From NCBI GenBank assembly GCA_037042915.1, contig CM073204.1:496001-560000 (forward strand): DNA of 64,000 nt. The letters run 5' to 3'. The translations under genes were made by a program, and so were the position numbers. This stretch comes from Auricularia sp. M13. Taxonomy: Eukaryota; Basidiomycota; Agaricomycetes; Auriculariales; Auriculariaceae. The notes below the pieces were generated by a model, which was not told the origin of the DNA, made no database searches, and worked only from the letters and a program-made list of their open reading frames with translations. This document shows positions 41,861-53,578 of this stretch, piece by piece; the first letter of the stretch is position 1; each line of letters starts with the position of its first letter.

Positions 41861-44850
41861 TTTCTCCGCTCAAACCTCGAACATCTGACTGGTTTGTTTA
41901 CGACTATACTTATTATAGAGCACACAACATCAGGGGGATAAACAGAGGGAACTGGAGCGTAGGGAACTGGAGTGGCGAGACGGAGAAATCAAAAAGACAT
42001 AATCGTGTAGATATGGCGATTAGCACGGGTCGCCCTCTCGGCATGCACGGATGCTGCGCGCGCGCCGCCCAATGCACATGACCAAGCACAGCGAGCGTGC
42101 CGCTCAATGAGCCGCCGTCGCACCTACACTTGGGCTCGTCGCGTCCAGGTTATCGGTGTGGGCATGCGAGCCTGTATGGGCGCTGTTTGAGTGGCAAGTA
42201 TGGGAGAGGAGGGGCCCGCGAGCAGCCGTAGTGAGGTGAAACCCCGCGTCCTTCTCCTCGCGAGACACCACACGCACCGCTGCACCTCGCCGCGGGCGAA
42301 GCTCTTCTCGAGCTCGACACGCTCGCCGAGCAGCACGAGCCGCTCCGCCAGGTCGCCGGTGTCATCCGGCAGCGCGCGTCTGCGCGACGAGCGCCGATGC
42401 CAGCGTGTGAGCGCAGTCCGGTGCGAGCGAGTCGAACAACGACGACGAGCTTGACCGACGTGTGTGAGGGCCGCGGCTGCGCTCGCGCGTCATGACGCGC
42501 ACGTGCGCATGTAGCTCGACGACACTTCTTCAGGGAGCGAGCGCGACATGGGTGTGGGTGTGTCGCGAACGTGCCAGAAACGCTGGAACATGTCTTGCGT
42601 TATAGATTCAGTCTGCGGAGCGGCTGGCCTGGAAAACGAGTTAGAATGGTCAGGCTTTGGAATGGATGCCGTGTGACACACTACAGGCGCCTGCAGTCGC
42701 AAATACTATTTGAGCGCGGTGACAACGGTCGGGCATGAGAGCGAACCACGCTTGACACCCGTATAGCTGTACTCGGGGCTGTGTGGCCTTCGAAGAGCAT
42801 TAGAGGTTTTTGGTGTGAGTCCCAAAACGACACGACGCACGGCGTTGCACCTTGCGTGCAGTGAATCTTGCAGCGCATCTTAGCTTTCAGTAGAGCCCGC
42901 ACTCACCTTGTCCTGGCCCGGGTATTGCGCTTTGGGAGCCGATGCGGCAGTGGGTGTCGAAAGCTTGCGTAGTTGTCGAGAAAGTCGCGTTCCACTCATC
43001 GGGGAAAACCGTTTGACCGTGCCCGGTGCTGGCCCGTGATGGCGGAGCTGGCCCGTGCTGGCGGCGCTGGTCAGTACATGGCCATCACTCCACCAGCTGG
43101 TCGCTGCCGGGTTGCTCTACTGCCTGCTGGTCCTCCCCTGGTCCTTCCCGGGCAACTCAGCTACCAGACGGCGCTGACCCGACCAAACCCTGACCAGCCT
43201 CAAGCGTGGCTGTGTCCAAAAGATTGAATGCTTGTCGCGTGCCATGATGATAGAAATATATTGATTATATCTTTTACAGCTGCCTCTGGACACCCAGGAC
43301 ACTGAGCATCTGGGGGAGCTTGGGGAAGGGGCGGGCGAGGGCGATGCACATGGTCATCAGGTCGTTGCGATCACATCAGTTGGTTGGATTTGCGCGGAGT
43401 CTCAATCGCACTTGCCCTCCTTCCCTCTCGCGCAGCCGCCCCCAAGAGGCCCAAGACTCAAGACTGCGCCCTGCGCCTGCCTGCTACCGTCAACAGACCT
43501 TGGGGCCTGCTTTTATGGTGCTTGTGCTGCGTCTTGTTCTGGTGCTTTTGCTGGCTGGTCCGTGGCTTCTGGCTTGCTGTCTGCTTTCTTGGCTCTTGTT
43601 TCGCTTCGGGGCTCGTCTGTCTGGTTGTGCTCGCAAGGACTCACTGTGCTTGAGACGTGCTAGGCTGGCTGGCTCTTGTTGGACTACTAAAGCTTTATTT
43701 TTGCAGATCGCGCTCGAGTCGGAAAACGGAGGCGAGTCAGGATACAGGCAATACAGCTCGTTGGTACGTACAGCTTACTCTCTGTTCAATCTATCACTCA
43801 CCTCATTTCTCGCAGGCGCAGCATTTGGTTGCAGTCGCTGTCTGCGGCGAGGGCCGCGTTTCGCACGCCTGGCCGCCTCGCGGCAACGATACGAGTAGAC
43901 GAGACTTGGATGCACGCCCGTGCATTACTTGGATAGCGTAATATATCATTTTTTGAACATATGGACTTAGTGCAACAGCGCTGGAAGAGGTGAATTTGGA
44001 TTATTATAAAGGATCAAAAGCAAGCAATGGAAAGCCCACAAGCGACAGCCCAGGCCCGGCCTGTACGAAGGTCATGAGCTGGCCGTCGGAGTGGCCAGTA
44101 TAGCGGTCAGTCAGACGCCGGCTGGCGGTGACATTACTAGAAGGCTCTGTGAACGAACCCGCAGCAGTGCGCAATGGCCCGAGATGGCGGCGCTGGCCGG
44201 CGATGGTGGGCAATGGCCAGCACCGGATCATCGTCAAGGATTTCCCCGATGCTGGGCCGGCCGGTAGCAACTCCGGCCAGCACATGGCATCCGGGTTGGG
44301 CACATAAACCCCGGTCCGGGCATCAACGAGTCACCTTCCCCGCTCTCCAATGACGCAGAGTTGCAGACAATATTTGCGGACGTATTCGTGCGGCGCAACC
44401 ACCATTTCGGGAATCTGGCAGTGAGCGCGGCTTTGGACGAGATTTTCGTCGGCGGTGTAATTGTTGTCCGAGTCGGCGGCTGATACCGAATCTCAAACGT
44501 CTGTCTGCACAGTCCATGTGCCGCCGCGCCTGAACACACCAGTCCGCACAGTCAATGTGCCGCAGGGTGTGCCAATCTACCTCGTGCACCGGGCGACGCT
44601 CTAAGGCTAACAACAAGGCACCACATTCATGGAGGTTGACGGTTGAAACATCACCAGGGCATCGTGGGTAACTGCTTAAGAGGTTAGATGTCTCTGATAA
44701 CAGAGCAGCGCGCAGTGAATAGCCTTCTTCCCGCGCATGAAGGTGATACGCTCTGAAAGAGCAACATAATGTGAGCGCTAACGAAACATGGCAGGCCCGG
44801 TGAGCTCACATTGGGTTATTATCATATTATCTACTGACAAATTGCGCACA
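41861..44850. other. Three kilobases without a recognised gene
   Basis: A minus frame at 42150-42365 includes LAERLVLLGERVELEKSFAR, which looks like a coding fragment of unknown family. The plus frame 43320-43898 is hydrophobic but lacks motifs. Nothing else can be supported. Confidence 0.4.
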
Positions 44851-44851
44851 T

Positions 44852-45806
44852 GTGACGAGACCACTCGACGCAGGGATTTGTAAGGTATTGCAGGCCCGCC
44901 GCGCCTCGCGCAGCCCACCGTACTGCGCACAGCTGTGCGCGGGTACACGGAGGACGTACCCTGCGCCATCGGCTGAAGCCAGAACGGTCACAGACAGAGT
45001 GGACAACGCTCGAGACACCATTATCGAGCGCGTTTCGACGGCACCGGTGTTGGCTTCGCGACAACTTCACTCTCAGGCGCACCTTGGCGCGAAACTGAAT
45101 GCAGGCCGATTCTCTGGGCGTACGCGCGAGCAGCAAGGCGCGATAATGCGCGCGACGTTACGCGAACGCCAGGTTCTAGTCGACGCAGATCCGAAGTTCA
45201 GCACGAATTGGCTCAATCTTTCCCCGTCTGCTCTGGTGGCCAAGGCCAATGTCGCTCTTGCCGCTGCCCACGCCTCATCTGCACCCGATGATAAGCTCCC
45301 GGAACTAGACCCTGACGTGCATACGATCTCGCCCCGGACAGTATCTAATCAACGAGATCCATAGAGCGGCACGTGCAGTCGCCAAATCGGGGCCGCTGTG
45401 CATGACCTGGACACCTGGACACGAGGGGATTCGGGGAAATGATGCTGCCGACAGAGCGGTCAAAATTGCGGCCTCTGGACCAGCCGCAACGAGCGCATCT
45501 CGCAGTCTCCCGCCGATTCTCCGCCGCAGTTTGCCGCTGAGCTCCTCTGCACTGAGGCAGGCGCACACTCAAAGTCTCAGGGACTCTTGGCACTTGCTCT
45601 GGCGACGCTCGAAGCGGTACCACCGCTACTCTCACTTGAACGAACTCTTCAAGCACCTCGATGCGCGGACGGCCGACGTGGCTAAGCGCGCGAAGGGTCA
45701 ATCCGAGCTCGTGGCGCAAATTCAGACATTGTCAACGTTGGGCAAGAAAGACGAGTGCTCGAGATGCTGCTCAGGCGTGTCGATTGGAAGGATATTGAAT
45801 CGCTAA
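44852..45806 (+). mobile_element. Internally deleted LINE (non-LTR) fragment: ORF1 part joined to RNase H end
   Basis: The first frame has TREQQGAIMRATLRERQVLV and SALVAKANVALAAAH, typical of ORF1 proteins of fungal Tad-like LINEs. From 45402 another frame reads MTWTPGHEGIRGNDAADRAV, the RNase H domain at the end of ORF2, and continues to the usual C-terminal region. Endonuclease and reverse transcriptase are absent, so about 4 kb is missing between. No poly(A) tail or target duplication is visible. Confidence 0.75.
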
Positions 45807-45810
45807 GCTA

Positions 45811-46926
45811 AACGTGGGTGGCATTTTCGCCTTTGATATATTTTTCGAGCTGTAATGCTGACTCGGCTCGCAGTGGGATGCCGAGCTGCGGACTACATCC
45901 GAGGCATCGATGGTGAGAGCACTGAACGGCGTCAATAGGCGCAGTATGAGCGAACTGGCACCGTGCTTGTAACACGTTTCCAGTCGGCGGACGCACTGCG
46001 CCGCCAAGTCAGGGCTGCGTAGCAGACTCGGTCACAACCAACGCACTCGCTTCGCGCGCGTGCCCCGCGTGGGTACGCCTGTGACGGTGCTGGCGTGTTA
46101 TGCGGCGGACGACAGTCGTGGTGTCCGTCGAGAACAAAGACTATGTGCGGCCTCCGCCGCGACGCTCTCTCTCTCCGCAGCCACGCCGATGTCGAATCGC
46201 GTAGCGCGCAGCATGTCTCGCGATCCCCAGCCAGTGCCGTTAGCCGCCTTCCGCCCGGTTCGCTCTTTAAGTCCCCGTCGCCGTATTAGCAGAGCCGGCA
46301 CGATAACACGATGAGCCCAGCGCCGCAGTCCTAAGTCAAATCTCCATCTCGACCTCGACCTCCATCATGTCGCACCGCCTTTCGAAGACGATAGCTATTG
46401 GATGATCGACTTGTACGTCCAGCACCCATGTCAGCCCGTGTTTATCAGCGTCGCGCCCACTATCAGGGAGTCGTTCGCTAATATCCGAAGGTCTGATTAA
46501 TGTCCCGCCCGCTTCGCTGCTGAGCGTGCCCTGCCGCAAGCGCTCTGACCCTCAATGTTGGCGGAGAGACGGCGGAGAGACGCCTTGCCCTTCGGCCCCG
46601 GCGGCCTGTTCCACTCGCGCGCTCCACCGTCCTCGCCCAACAAGACAATACTTACGCTACGTCCGCACGGCGCTGGCCGTAAGCGTAAGCGATTGCGAGA
46701 GCATTCTTCATGCTGGAGGGACGGCGGTGACCGCGCATAGCAGCTCGTCTCCAAGATTACACTAGATCAATTTGCAGGCGAACGAGGAAGACCTAAAGTG
46801 AGGCTGCAGCTTGATACACCGGTAAATGATAATACAAGTACAGAATGGTTTGAGGAAAGCGGTCCAAAATGGGGTGTGGGGGCTTCACCCGACACGTGAG
46901 GCATTGCAATGCTCGAAGAGTTCGAT
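45811..46926. other. No gene recognised
   Basis: Frames at 46098-46301, 46336-46539 and 46497-46754 are short and motif-free. Confidence 0.4.
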
Positions 46927-48054
46927 TCATCGGCGGTGGACGTGAGCGTTATGGCCATGCCGGCATCCGCCGAGTGGCAAGTTATCCCAGATGTGATCAT
47001 CCTCGGCGGCCGTGTCGACCCCGTTCGGAACAGGTCCGGCGATGGCGCGCACCAAGCCCTTGAGAGCGAAGGCTTGTACGGGGCGGTTTCGCACGCTGAC
47101 ACGACAAGTCGGGCACCGAAACATTCTAGCGTTGAAAAGTGAGATCAGGCAAGTTTTGCAGAAGGTGTGACCGCAGTTGGACAACCTGTCGATCACAGAG
47201 AACAAATTGGTTCCCTGGTCAAATACATAGAGGGCGGGATGACGCACGCCCAGGGTTGCCAAAGGGTCGTCATGCAGATTTCGCATTCGATGAGCTGGTG
47301 CAGGCCCTCGATGCTGACGTTCTAGGGTAATTGTCAGTCCGCGGAATAGAGGCACGAGAGTAAGAGATCGCTGGTGTACCTTGTCCTTCAGCTCCTTCTT
47401 CAGCTCCTTCACTTCCTGCGGCATGAAATCGGTGCCTTGTAGCAGATGCTATACGAGAAGCCCACCTTCTCCGCAGCAACGAGTTTCCTGTGGATGTGCT
47501 GGTTCTCGGCCTGCGTCTGGAGCATCCTCTGATGCAGGCGCTGGTTGTCGTACTTTTCCTCATCTTCATCTGCGTCGAGTACCCGCTTCTTGCCCCTTCC
47601 AGGATCACTGGACTGAAAAAAGAGGCATCAGTCAAAAGTCGGCGAGTACCAGATTCGGAGTATCTACCGGCAGTTGCTCAAGTTGGCGTTTCAGACGTTC
47701 GTTCCCCTGAGATAGCACCTTAACACGCTGGTTTACGACTTGAAATAACCAGTTTCTTTGAGAAGAAGTAGAAAGACTCAGGGCGGGAGTGACCTGACCT
47801 TTTGATTTCACAGCGCTGGATGGCGAGTCGTCGTCGGAGATAATGATCATGTCGTCCTCCGAGTCAGAGGAGATAATGATCACGTCGTCCTTGGCCACAA
47901 TTGGACGAGATATAGTGCTGGAGATCCCCTTGCGACGCGGTACAGACGCATGATTGTTCCTCGCGAACGAGGTCGTGTCGACATTGCCACTGGCTGATGT
48001 GCTGCCGTCGCCGACCTCGGCGACGCAGATGGCAGCGCGACGTCTGTTGCTCAT
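46927..48054 (-). CDS. RING-finger protein with coiled coils, probable E3 ubiquitin ligase
   Basis: Five exons. I start at 48054 (MSNRRRAAICVAEVG) because a TATA box (CATATATACTGG, minus strand, about 48122-48131) puts transcription start after the ATG at 48099. The N-terminus has two DDVIIISSDSEDD-like acidic patches, resembling SUMO-interacting motifs. Coiled coils follow: VVNQRVKVLSQGNERLKRQL, YDNQRLHQRMLQTQAENQHI and EVKELKKELKDK. Then NVSIEGLHQLIECEICMTTL opens a C3HC4 RING: CEIC, NCGH, FCKTC and CPTC. The RING spans an intron just before LSNCGH. SUMO-like motifs plus RING suggest a SUMO-targeted ligase; that is inference. The last 25 residues are less certain. Confidence 0.8.
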
Positions 48055-48121
48055 AACGCAGCGGGGGGATGCAGCACAATAGCTCGGCTTGGGTTGCAAG
48101 GTTCTGGGTTTTGGACGGGTC

Positions 48122-48131
48122 CAGTATATAT
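48122..48131 (-). promoter_or_regulatory. TATA box of the RING gene
   Basis: CATATATACTGG on the minus strand, about 70 bases before the ATG at 48054. Confidence 0.5.
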
Positions 48132-48423
48132 GTGTAAGGTAAGGTCACGCTGTGGCAACGTGCCTTCGACACGTGCCGATTGTATAAGTGGCGTTGAAGT
48201 TAAGCATTTGACTTGACGTCCGCGTCCGAGGCTATTTTGAGTCTGTGAGCGCACCGTCCCTACGAATTCTCTTCAGTGTATACCGAAGCTGGTGTATATT
48301 CTGTGATTCCAGCTTGGAAATGGACTGAGGGAAGAACCCAGGACGATCTCACCTATGTAGCCGGTAGACAGCGCCTTCCACCGAGAAGTACGCATGAGGC
48401 GACTGTACGAGGTTAAGACATAG

Positions 48424-48681
48424 TCAGAAAGGCAGGCAGCTGGACTTCAACTCGCGTTGATGCTTTGAAACGAGTGTAGCATGGTTGTAATATAAGTAAT
48501 CGGCGCGAGCAAGATCATGGTTTAAAGAAACCGGCGCATATACGCCATCTGTACCATCGGACGCATGTCCGCCGGACCAAGAGCCGCCCATCGCAATGCC
48601 GGTGCGCCTATGGGCCATGAGCTTCGCTGCACGCGCTCGAATATCAGCGGCTGTCTGCTGTTTCCTGGGCGGCTGTTGCAT
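48424..48681 (-). CDS. Possible small protein (85 aa)
   Basis: An open frame starting MQQPPRKQQTAADIRARAAK has a helical N-terminus and a glycine-rich middle (GIAMGGSWSGGHASDGTDG), ending KSSCLPF. No homologue known to me. An A/T-rich TATATAAATT on the minus strand lies about 145 bases upstream. Composition looks more protein-like than the surrounding frames, but support is weak. Confidence 0.3.
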   Translation of the reverse strand: MQQPPRKQQTAADIRARAAKLMAHRRTGIAMGGSWSGGHASDGTDGVYAPVSLNHDLARADYLYYNHATLVSKHQRELKSSCLPF

Positions 48682-49720
48682 GTCGCATCGCACCGGAAAG
48701 GAAAGGAAAGGAGCAGGGCAGGCGGGGAGGTAATCAGGAACGACCGCTCCGGATTGCCGATTTCCGGGCCGCACGGGGAATCCCACCTCCAATTGCTCTC
48801 GACACTGGACCCAATCAAATTTTTATATAAATTCTGTATAAAGGAATCAAAAAATATTGTCATATTCAGAATCAGCTGATCCCTGCTCCCAAGGCTGCAA
48901 AGCTTTCCGGGTAGAAATAAGGTTCAGCCGTACACCGACCCGGGACCTCCAATCTGGCGCTCGCAAGTCGGAGCAGACCTACATCACGGATTGAGTTTCA
49001 TCCGTCCTAGAGTCTGTAACGGAGACTAGATCCGACTTGGACTCGTGGGATGTGCACGACCGGCCAGGCGCGCGCTCTGCGCTAACCAGCCTCTTGGATC
49101 GCTCGTGTGTCGCGCTGCTTCACCTTCATTTCCCTACCTACCTCCCGCTAATAAAGTATGCTGAGTGCTCACGCGAATGTAGGCTCCCCGAACTGAGCAC
49201 GCTAGCCTGACCTTGCGGGTCTGCGTACGAGCTGTGCGGTGCGTTCTCCTGAGGATGGACGCGCATATGATATACATACTGACGGCGGATTGAAGGCTCG
49301 CTGTGCCGCGACACGACGCGCGGCCGGGCCTTCTGCGGCGGCTGCGTGCGCTGCTGCGGTGCATCCTCACTCGCTTACTCAGGCTCCTGAAGTGGAGACG
49401 CCGCACCCTGACGCTGAACGCTGAGAAGGCGGCCTCTGTACGGATCTCATGAGCGACCTCGCGCACTGCGCATAATGGCGCGGAGTGTTGCGGTGCGTCT
49501 GGTTTCTTCGCATTCGGCGTTGCATGAAATGGTCCACTGCTCATCACACCGACTCTTAGGCGGCGCGTGCGCGAACCTGCGTCTGCGCGCGGCGTGCGAT
49601 ACGGCCGGTCGCGAAGTGTGCTGCAGTGCGTTTGGTTGTGCGCTGACCCTCGCTGGCCAGTGCATGTAGGCTGGGCTGAACGACGGCTGTCGACCGGGTG
49701 TAACCCCGAGGAAGCCGCGA
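48682..49720. other. No gene recognised
   Basis: Overlapping frames of low complexity on both strands (49134-49826) without family motifs. Confidence 0.4.
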
Positions 49721-49724
49721 CTTG

Positions 49725-50080
49725 TTCGCGACGGAAGACGTTAAGGCCTTCGCCGCCACCACCGATGACCACCAGCTTGAGCCAGAGCCCCGACCTGACG
49801 AGATCCTCTCTCTGGACACGCCGCATGCGATGTGGATGGTCAAGGTGAGCACCGCGTCGCTCGTCCCGCGCGCGTTCCCAACTCCGTCTAACCTAACACG
49901 CGCGCCAGATGCCCAATTCTTGCTGAAGCGGTGAACGAGCGTGACGCAGGCGAACGTGCACCTGGCGACCATCCGCGTGTACGACGAGATCGACCCGGTC
50001 ACCAAGACCCAGCGCATGGAGATCATCCTGCACGACGACCCCAACGAGCCTGACATCGACATATCCCAGTCCACGCTCTC
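49725..50080 (+). pseudogene. TFIIF-beta (Tfg2)-like fragment
   Basis: Reads FAATTDDHQLEPEPRPDEIL, then SLDTPHAMWMVK, a good intron (49841-49909), then QFLLKR, a TGA in place of the expected tryptophan codon, and TSVTQANVHLATIRVYDEID. The pattern W-x-VK-x-P-x-FLL-x-RW and HLATIRVY belongs to the N-terminal dimerisation domain of the TFIIF small subunit. Only this piece is present, with a frame change and a stop, so it is a relict. Confidence 0.55.
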
Positions 50081-50240
50081 GAGCGAGTCCAGCATCCAGC
50101 TCTACAAGGACGGCATGGGCCCCGAGGCGCGCTACGCGAAACTGACGGCCGAGCTCGACGCCGAGCTGCAGCGCGCAAAGGAGTACGAGCTGCAGATGGT
50201 CGACCTGAACGTCAACAACCACGCGGCGGCGCCAACCCGT
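50080..50240 (+). pseudogene. Coding-looking fragment of unknown family
   Basis: Reads LYKDGMGPEARYAKLTAELD and AELQRAKEYELQMVDLNV in the same frame as the preceding fragment. Helical and acidic; not part of TFIIF-beta as I know it. Confidence 0.35.
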
Positions 50241-50309
50241 GGGACACCAAGTGTTCGCGCGCGGAGGGCACGACGTGCCAGGTCGCCTCGCGGTGTTGGC
50301 ACAGCCGCG

Positions 50310-50570
50310 CGAACATGGCGCCCGACGCCCGCGTGTCGTTCCAGGTGGTGACGGCCGGCGTGACTGACCGCTACCTACTCCATATGGCGCGCGCGACGTC
50401 ACGTCCGTTGCAAGCGCATTGTCGGACGCCGGGACGCGCGCCGGCGCGACGTTCATCGCGCGCGCGGGTATCGCGGACCCCGGCTAGTGCTCGTTCGAGG
50501 CGAGCAACGCCGCCGTCTTCAAGCGAGACGCGACGTTCTGCGCGCAGCCCGGCGCCGCCGCGTCGCCAGC
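50310..50570 (+). pseudogene. AbfB-domain (arabinose-binding, CBM42-like) fragment
   Basis: Reads ARVSFQVVTAGVTDRYL, then AGATFIARAGIADPG and SFEASNAAVFKRDATFCAQP. These match the beta-trefoil repeat pattern V-S-F-x-S-x-N-P-x-RYLRH and D-A-T-F-x-x-x-P-G of AbfB domains attached to fungal arabinofuranosidases. It carries a stop and frame changes. Remnant of a secreted plant-wall hydrolase gene. Confidence 0.5.
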
Positions 50571-50759
50571 GACGCGGCGGGCGTCACGCTGCAGTTGTCC
50601 GACGTCGCGAGACAAATGACGCCATCACAACGTCGAGGTCTGGATTGCCATCGAGGGCGCGCCGAAAACCACGGACAGCGCGGCCTGGCTCCCTTGGCGC
50701 ATTGCTGCTCCTTTGGATCATTAAATTGTCTTTCGGGCCCAGCACACCCTAAATTATCT

Positions 50760-53460
50760 TTTACACTACTCTTTAGAACATATCAAATCATTCACTCCTA
50801 TGTACATCTAGGGCCAGAGCTTCGAGTAGGAACAGCCGCTCTTTCATTCACCGCTAGACTTGAAGAGTCGTGAGCATAGCGGAATGCGTCAGATGCGCGA
50901 GAACAACTACATCAAAGGAAGGGGATGGCGTGTTTTTCGGCGCGCCTCCTCGACCGTGCGAGGGCCGTCCGTGGGCTCGTCGAAGTTGAAGAAGGCATAG
51001 TCTAGCAGGAGCGTGCCCTTGAGTCAGCCGGATAGCGGGCGGTACAGCGCGCGCGGGAGCGGGGCGAGGATGGTGGTCTCGCGGAGGTACGCCTTGTATG
51101 CCGGCCTTGCGTTTGACTTGCGGTTTTTCGGCTGTGGGCATGCCCGAGAAGAACAGCAGAATACTAGAGGTGCGCGTGGTACTGGGCTGTCACCATGATG
51201 AGAAGACGGGGGAGAAGCGGCGCATAGGAAGGTCAGCCGGGACGAGACGACCGAGCCGTAGGGGGCTTTGCGCGCGCTGGGAGAGATGTGGTGTACGACC
51301 CCAGGCGAGACGTAGATCGTGCAAGGCGGATGTCGTCGAACCGGCTGTCCGACCTCACAGTGAGGACGCGGGTGACGAGAAATTCCTGTGGTGCAGTTAT
51401 GGGTGTCGCAGTGGACGCGCGAGCGGTACTACTGGCCGACTGGTCACCGCACGGCGCTGATTTGCCTGCATGCCAGACTAGACCTTGCCGTCCGGCCGCC
51501 GCGCCTGCGCTATCAAGACATCTTACCAACCTTCCGCGAAGAACCCTTCCTGTGAGAAGACAGTGGAACCTGAAATTGCGCGACCAATGAAATTGGCTCA
51601 GATTGAGTTTTGTTTGCGTTGAATCTAGGCAAACAGTGCGCGGCGCCGCCATTATTCTCGCACATGCTTTGCCGATGATACCGGCGGATTGCGCCTCATC
51701 CTTTGCGCACTCGATGATGCTCTAAACCGCAAGCAATCGCTTCAAGCTCGAGTCGTTCATGGAGTGGGTGAGGCGGACGCTCGACTTGGACTGCCTGGTC
51801 GGCGGGGGAGGTGGCGCGGAGAGCGCCTCGACAGTGCCTTAATTCGGGATTGAACACGACGCGCGTGATGGACGCGTTGTCTGGCGTGGTGATGATTTTG
51901 TGCGCGCGCCCCATCAGCTGCTCGCTGACGATCGACGGCAGCATGCCTTGGTAGTAGTGTCATGGCCCATATCCGGTTGCCTTTGGATCACGGGGAGCGC
52001 GTGGTCTGGCCTGCCACGACAGTTCATGCACGGTGGTATAGCAAGCACAGGTCACGAGGAGAATCGGCGGTGCCCTAAAATGATATTGCAAGGGTCAAAG
52101 AACAAGTTCATGGTCGGCCAGGACTGGGAGCGAGGTCAAGAACGGCGCGAACGGATGGATTGTCCTCTCCGCAGGTCTGGGCTACGTCGGAGAGACACGA
52201 GCGTCCAGCTGACCACCCGCGACATGGAGGAGAATGCGGTGTTGCAATGCCGAGTGAACGAAATGCATGAGCTTGTGGATTGCGGGAGAGCGAGAGCGAG
52301 ACCATATGCGTACGCTGGACGCAGAGTCCGCCGCTCCGCTCCAAAATGCCGCTGAAGGTGCCATATTATGGGCGGGTTGGCAGGAGAGCGGCCTGCAAAG
52401 AGAACGAGTCAGAACGGGACGCAGGAACGGCATTCTCGACCGCACACCTACTCGCGTGGGCCGAGGTGTGCGAGAGCATTGCCGGCGGCTGCGACAGCCT
52501 GTTCCGGGGATATAGCCTGCTGGACACCGTGCTGCGCCGACTGTGAACTGGTCTGAGCGACGTCCAGTAACGGTAGGCTCGAGGGCGCACCTACTGGCCT
52601 GAAGGTATTCGAGAGCTTCGTCGCTGGTGTTGGAGGATTGGCAAGTGAAAAATACTGGCTCGACGCCATCCTGAGCCTGCTGTAAGTGCATGTGAGCGAA
52701 AAAGGATGAAAGCGTCTGGCGCCCGTCGCGCGCGCACCAGGCTGACTTCGGGCTACCCGTCCTCGCGGGTAATGGCAAACAAGAGCGCGAGGTCGATGGC
52801 CATGTCGGCGTATGGAGACTAGCATAAACCGTAAGTCAGAGGGAAAGACGCGATCGCGAGCTGGCTATAGCTCGTGGGTGTCGTCAACGCCGCCGCCGCC
52901 AGCTATTCGTAGGTTGAAGCCAAGCCCGGTGCTGGGTCGACCACTGGATGGATTATGCCCGGCTGAACTGGCTTGCATTTATGCAGCGCTTCGGGAATAT
53001 CTGGAGCACTGGTGTAGCTGGGCTCGGACGAGAGACTACCGTGCTCCCGAGACACTTTTCAGAAGACAATTCCAGACGATACGCTGCACCACTCACCACT
53101 ATCTCCTCGTTCATAGCACTGGCATAGAGCGCGTAGGCCCTGGATCCACGAGTCCGACGAGAACAGGGCTTGTTCGGAGGCGCGGCTGTCTCTTTCCCAC
53201 CAGGGCTGCATGCGGCAGATTACTTTGCACAATGGCGATATCCGGGCGCGCAGGTCTGGAAACGAGTTCAGACGGCTCTTGCATCGTGTCGAACACCATT
53301 ATATGCAGCGGCGCGTGCGCTCCAGAAGCGTGCTGCAAAATGCTGGATACTAGTAATGGGGTGTCGGCGGCCACCGATTGCATCCGCAACAAGTCCTCCG
53401 CAACGTCGAAAGACGTCCCAGCTCGTCTTCCCAGGCACTGTGGCAGAGAGACATATACGT
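50760..53460. other. Decayed region with unassigned coding-like fragments
   Basis: Two minus-strand pieces look like former exons: YLRETTILAPLPRALYRPL at about 51050-51110, and PSIVSEQLMGRAHKIITTPD at about 51880-51940, with a third, SSVRLTHSMNDSSLKRLL, at about 51720-51790 in a shifted frame. I cannot assign families. The rest has no signal. Confidence 0.4.
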
Positions 53461-53461
53461 A

Positions 53462-53578
53462 ATCATTGAAAATACTTTCTATAAGCTGAATATGCACAAA
53501 ATTAGCGATTCGAGCAGTCACACCCTGCACCCAGTCCTTATCCACCCATTTTCCACCCTGGAATACAATCGCGGTCAC
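53462..53578 (-). pseudogene. Fragment resembling part of the truncated F-box gene at 40 kb
   Basis: GGAAAATGGGTGGATAAGGA on the minus strand reads KWVDKDWVQGV and parallels KGLNKDWLQGV near 40590. The similarity is limited to about 40 bases. Confidence 0.4.

Noticed and set aside
43320-43898. Hydrophobic plus-strand frame considered as a membrane protein
   Set aside because: L/V/A richness comes from CTTG/CTGG-rich DNA; adjacent frames are equally open and no family pattern appears.
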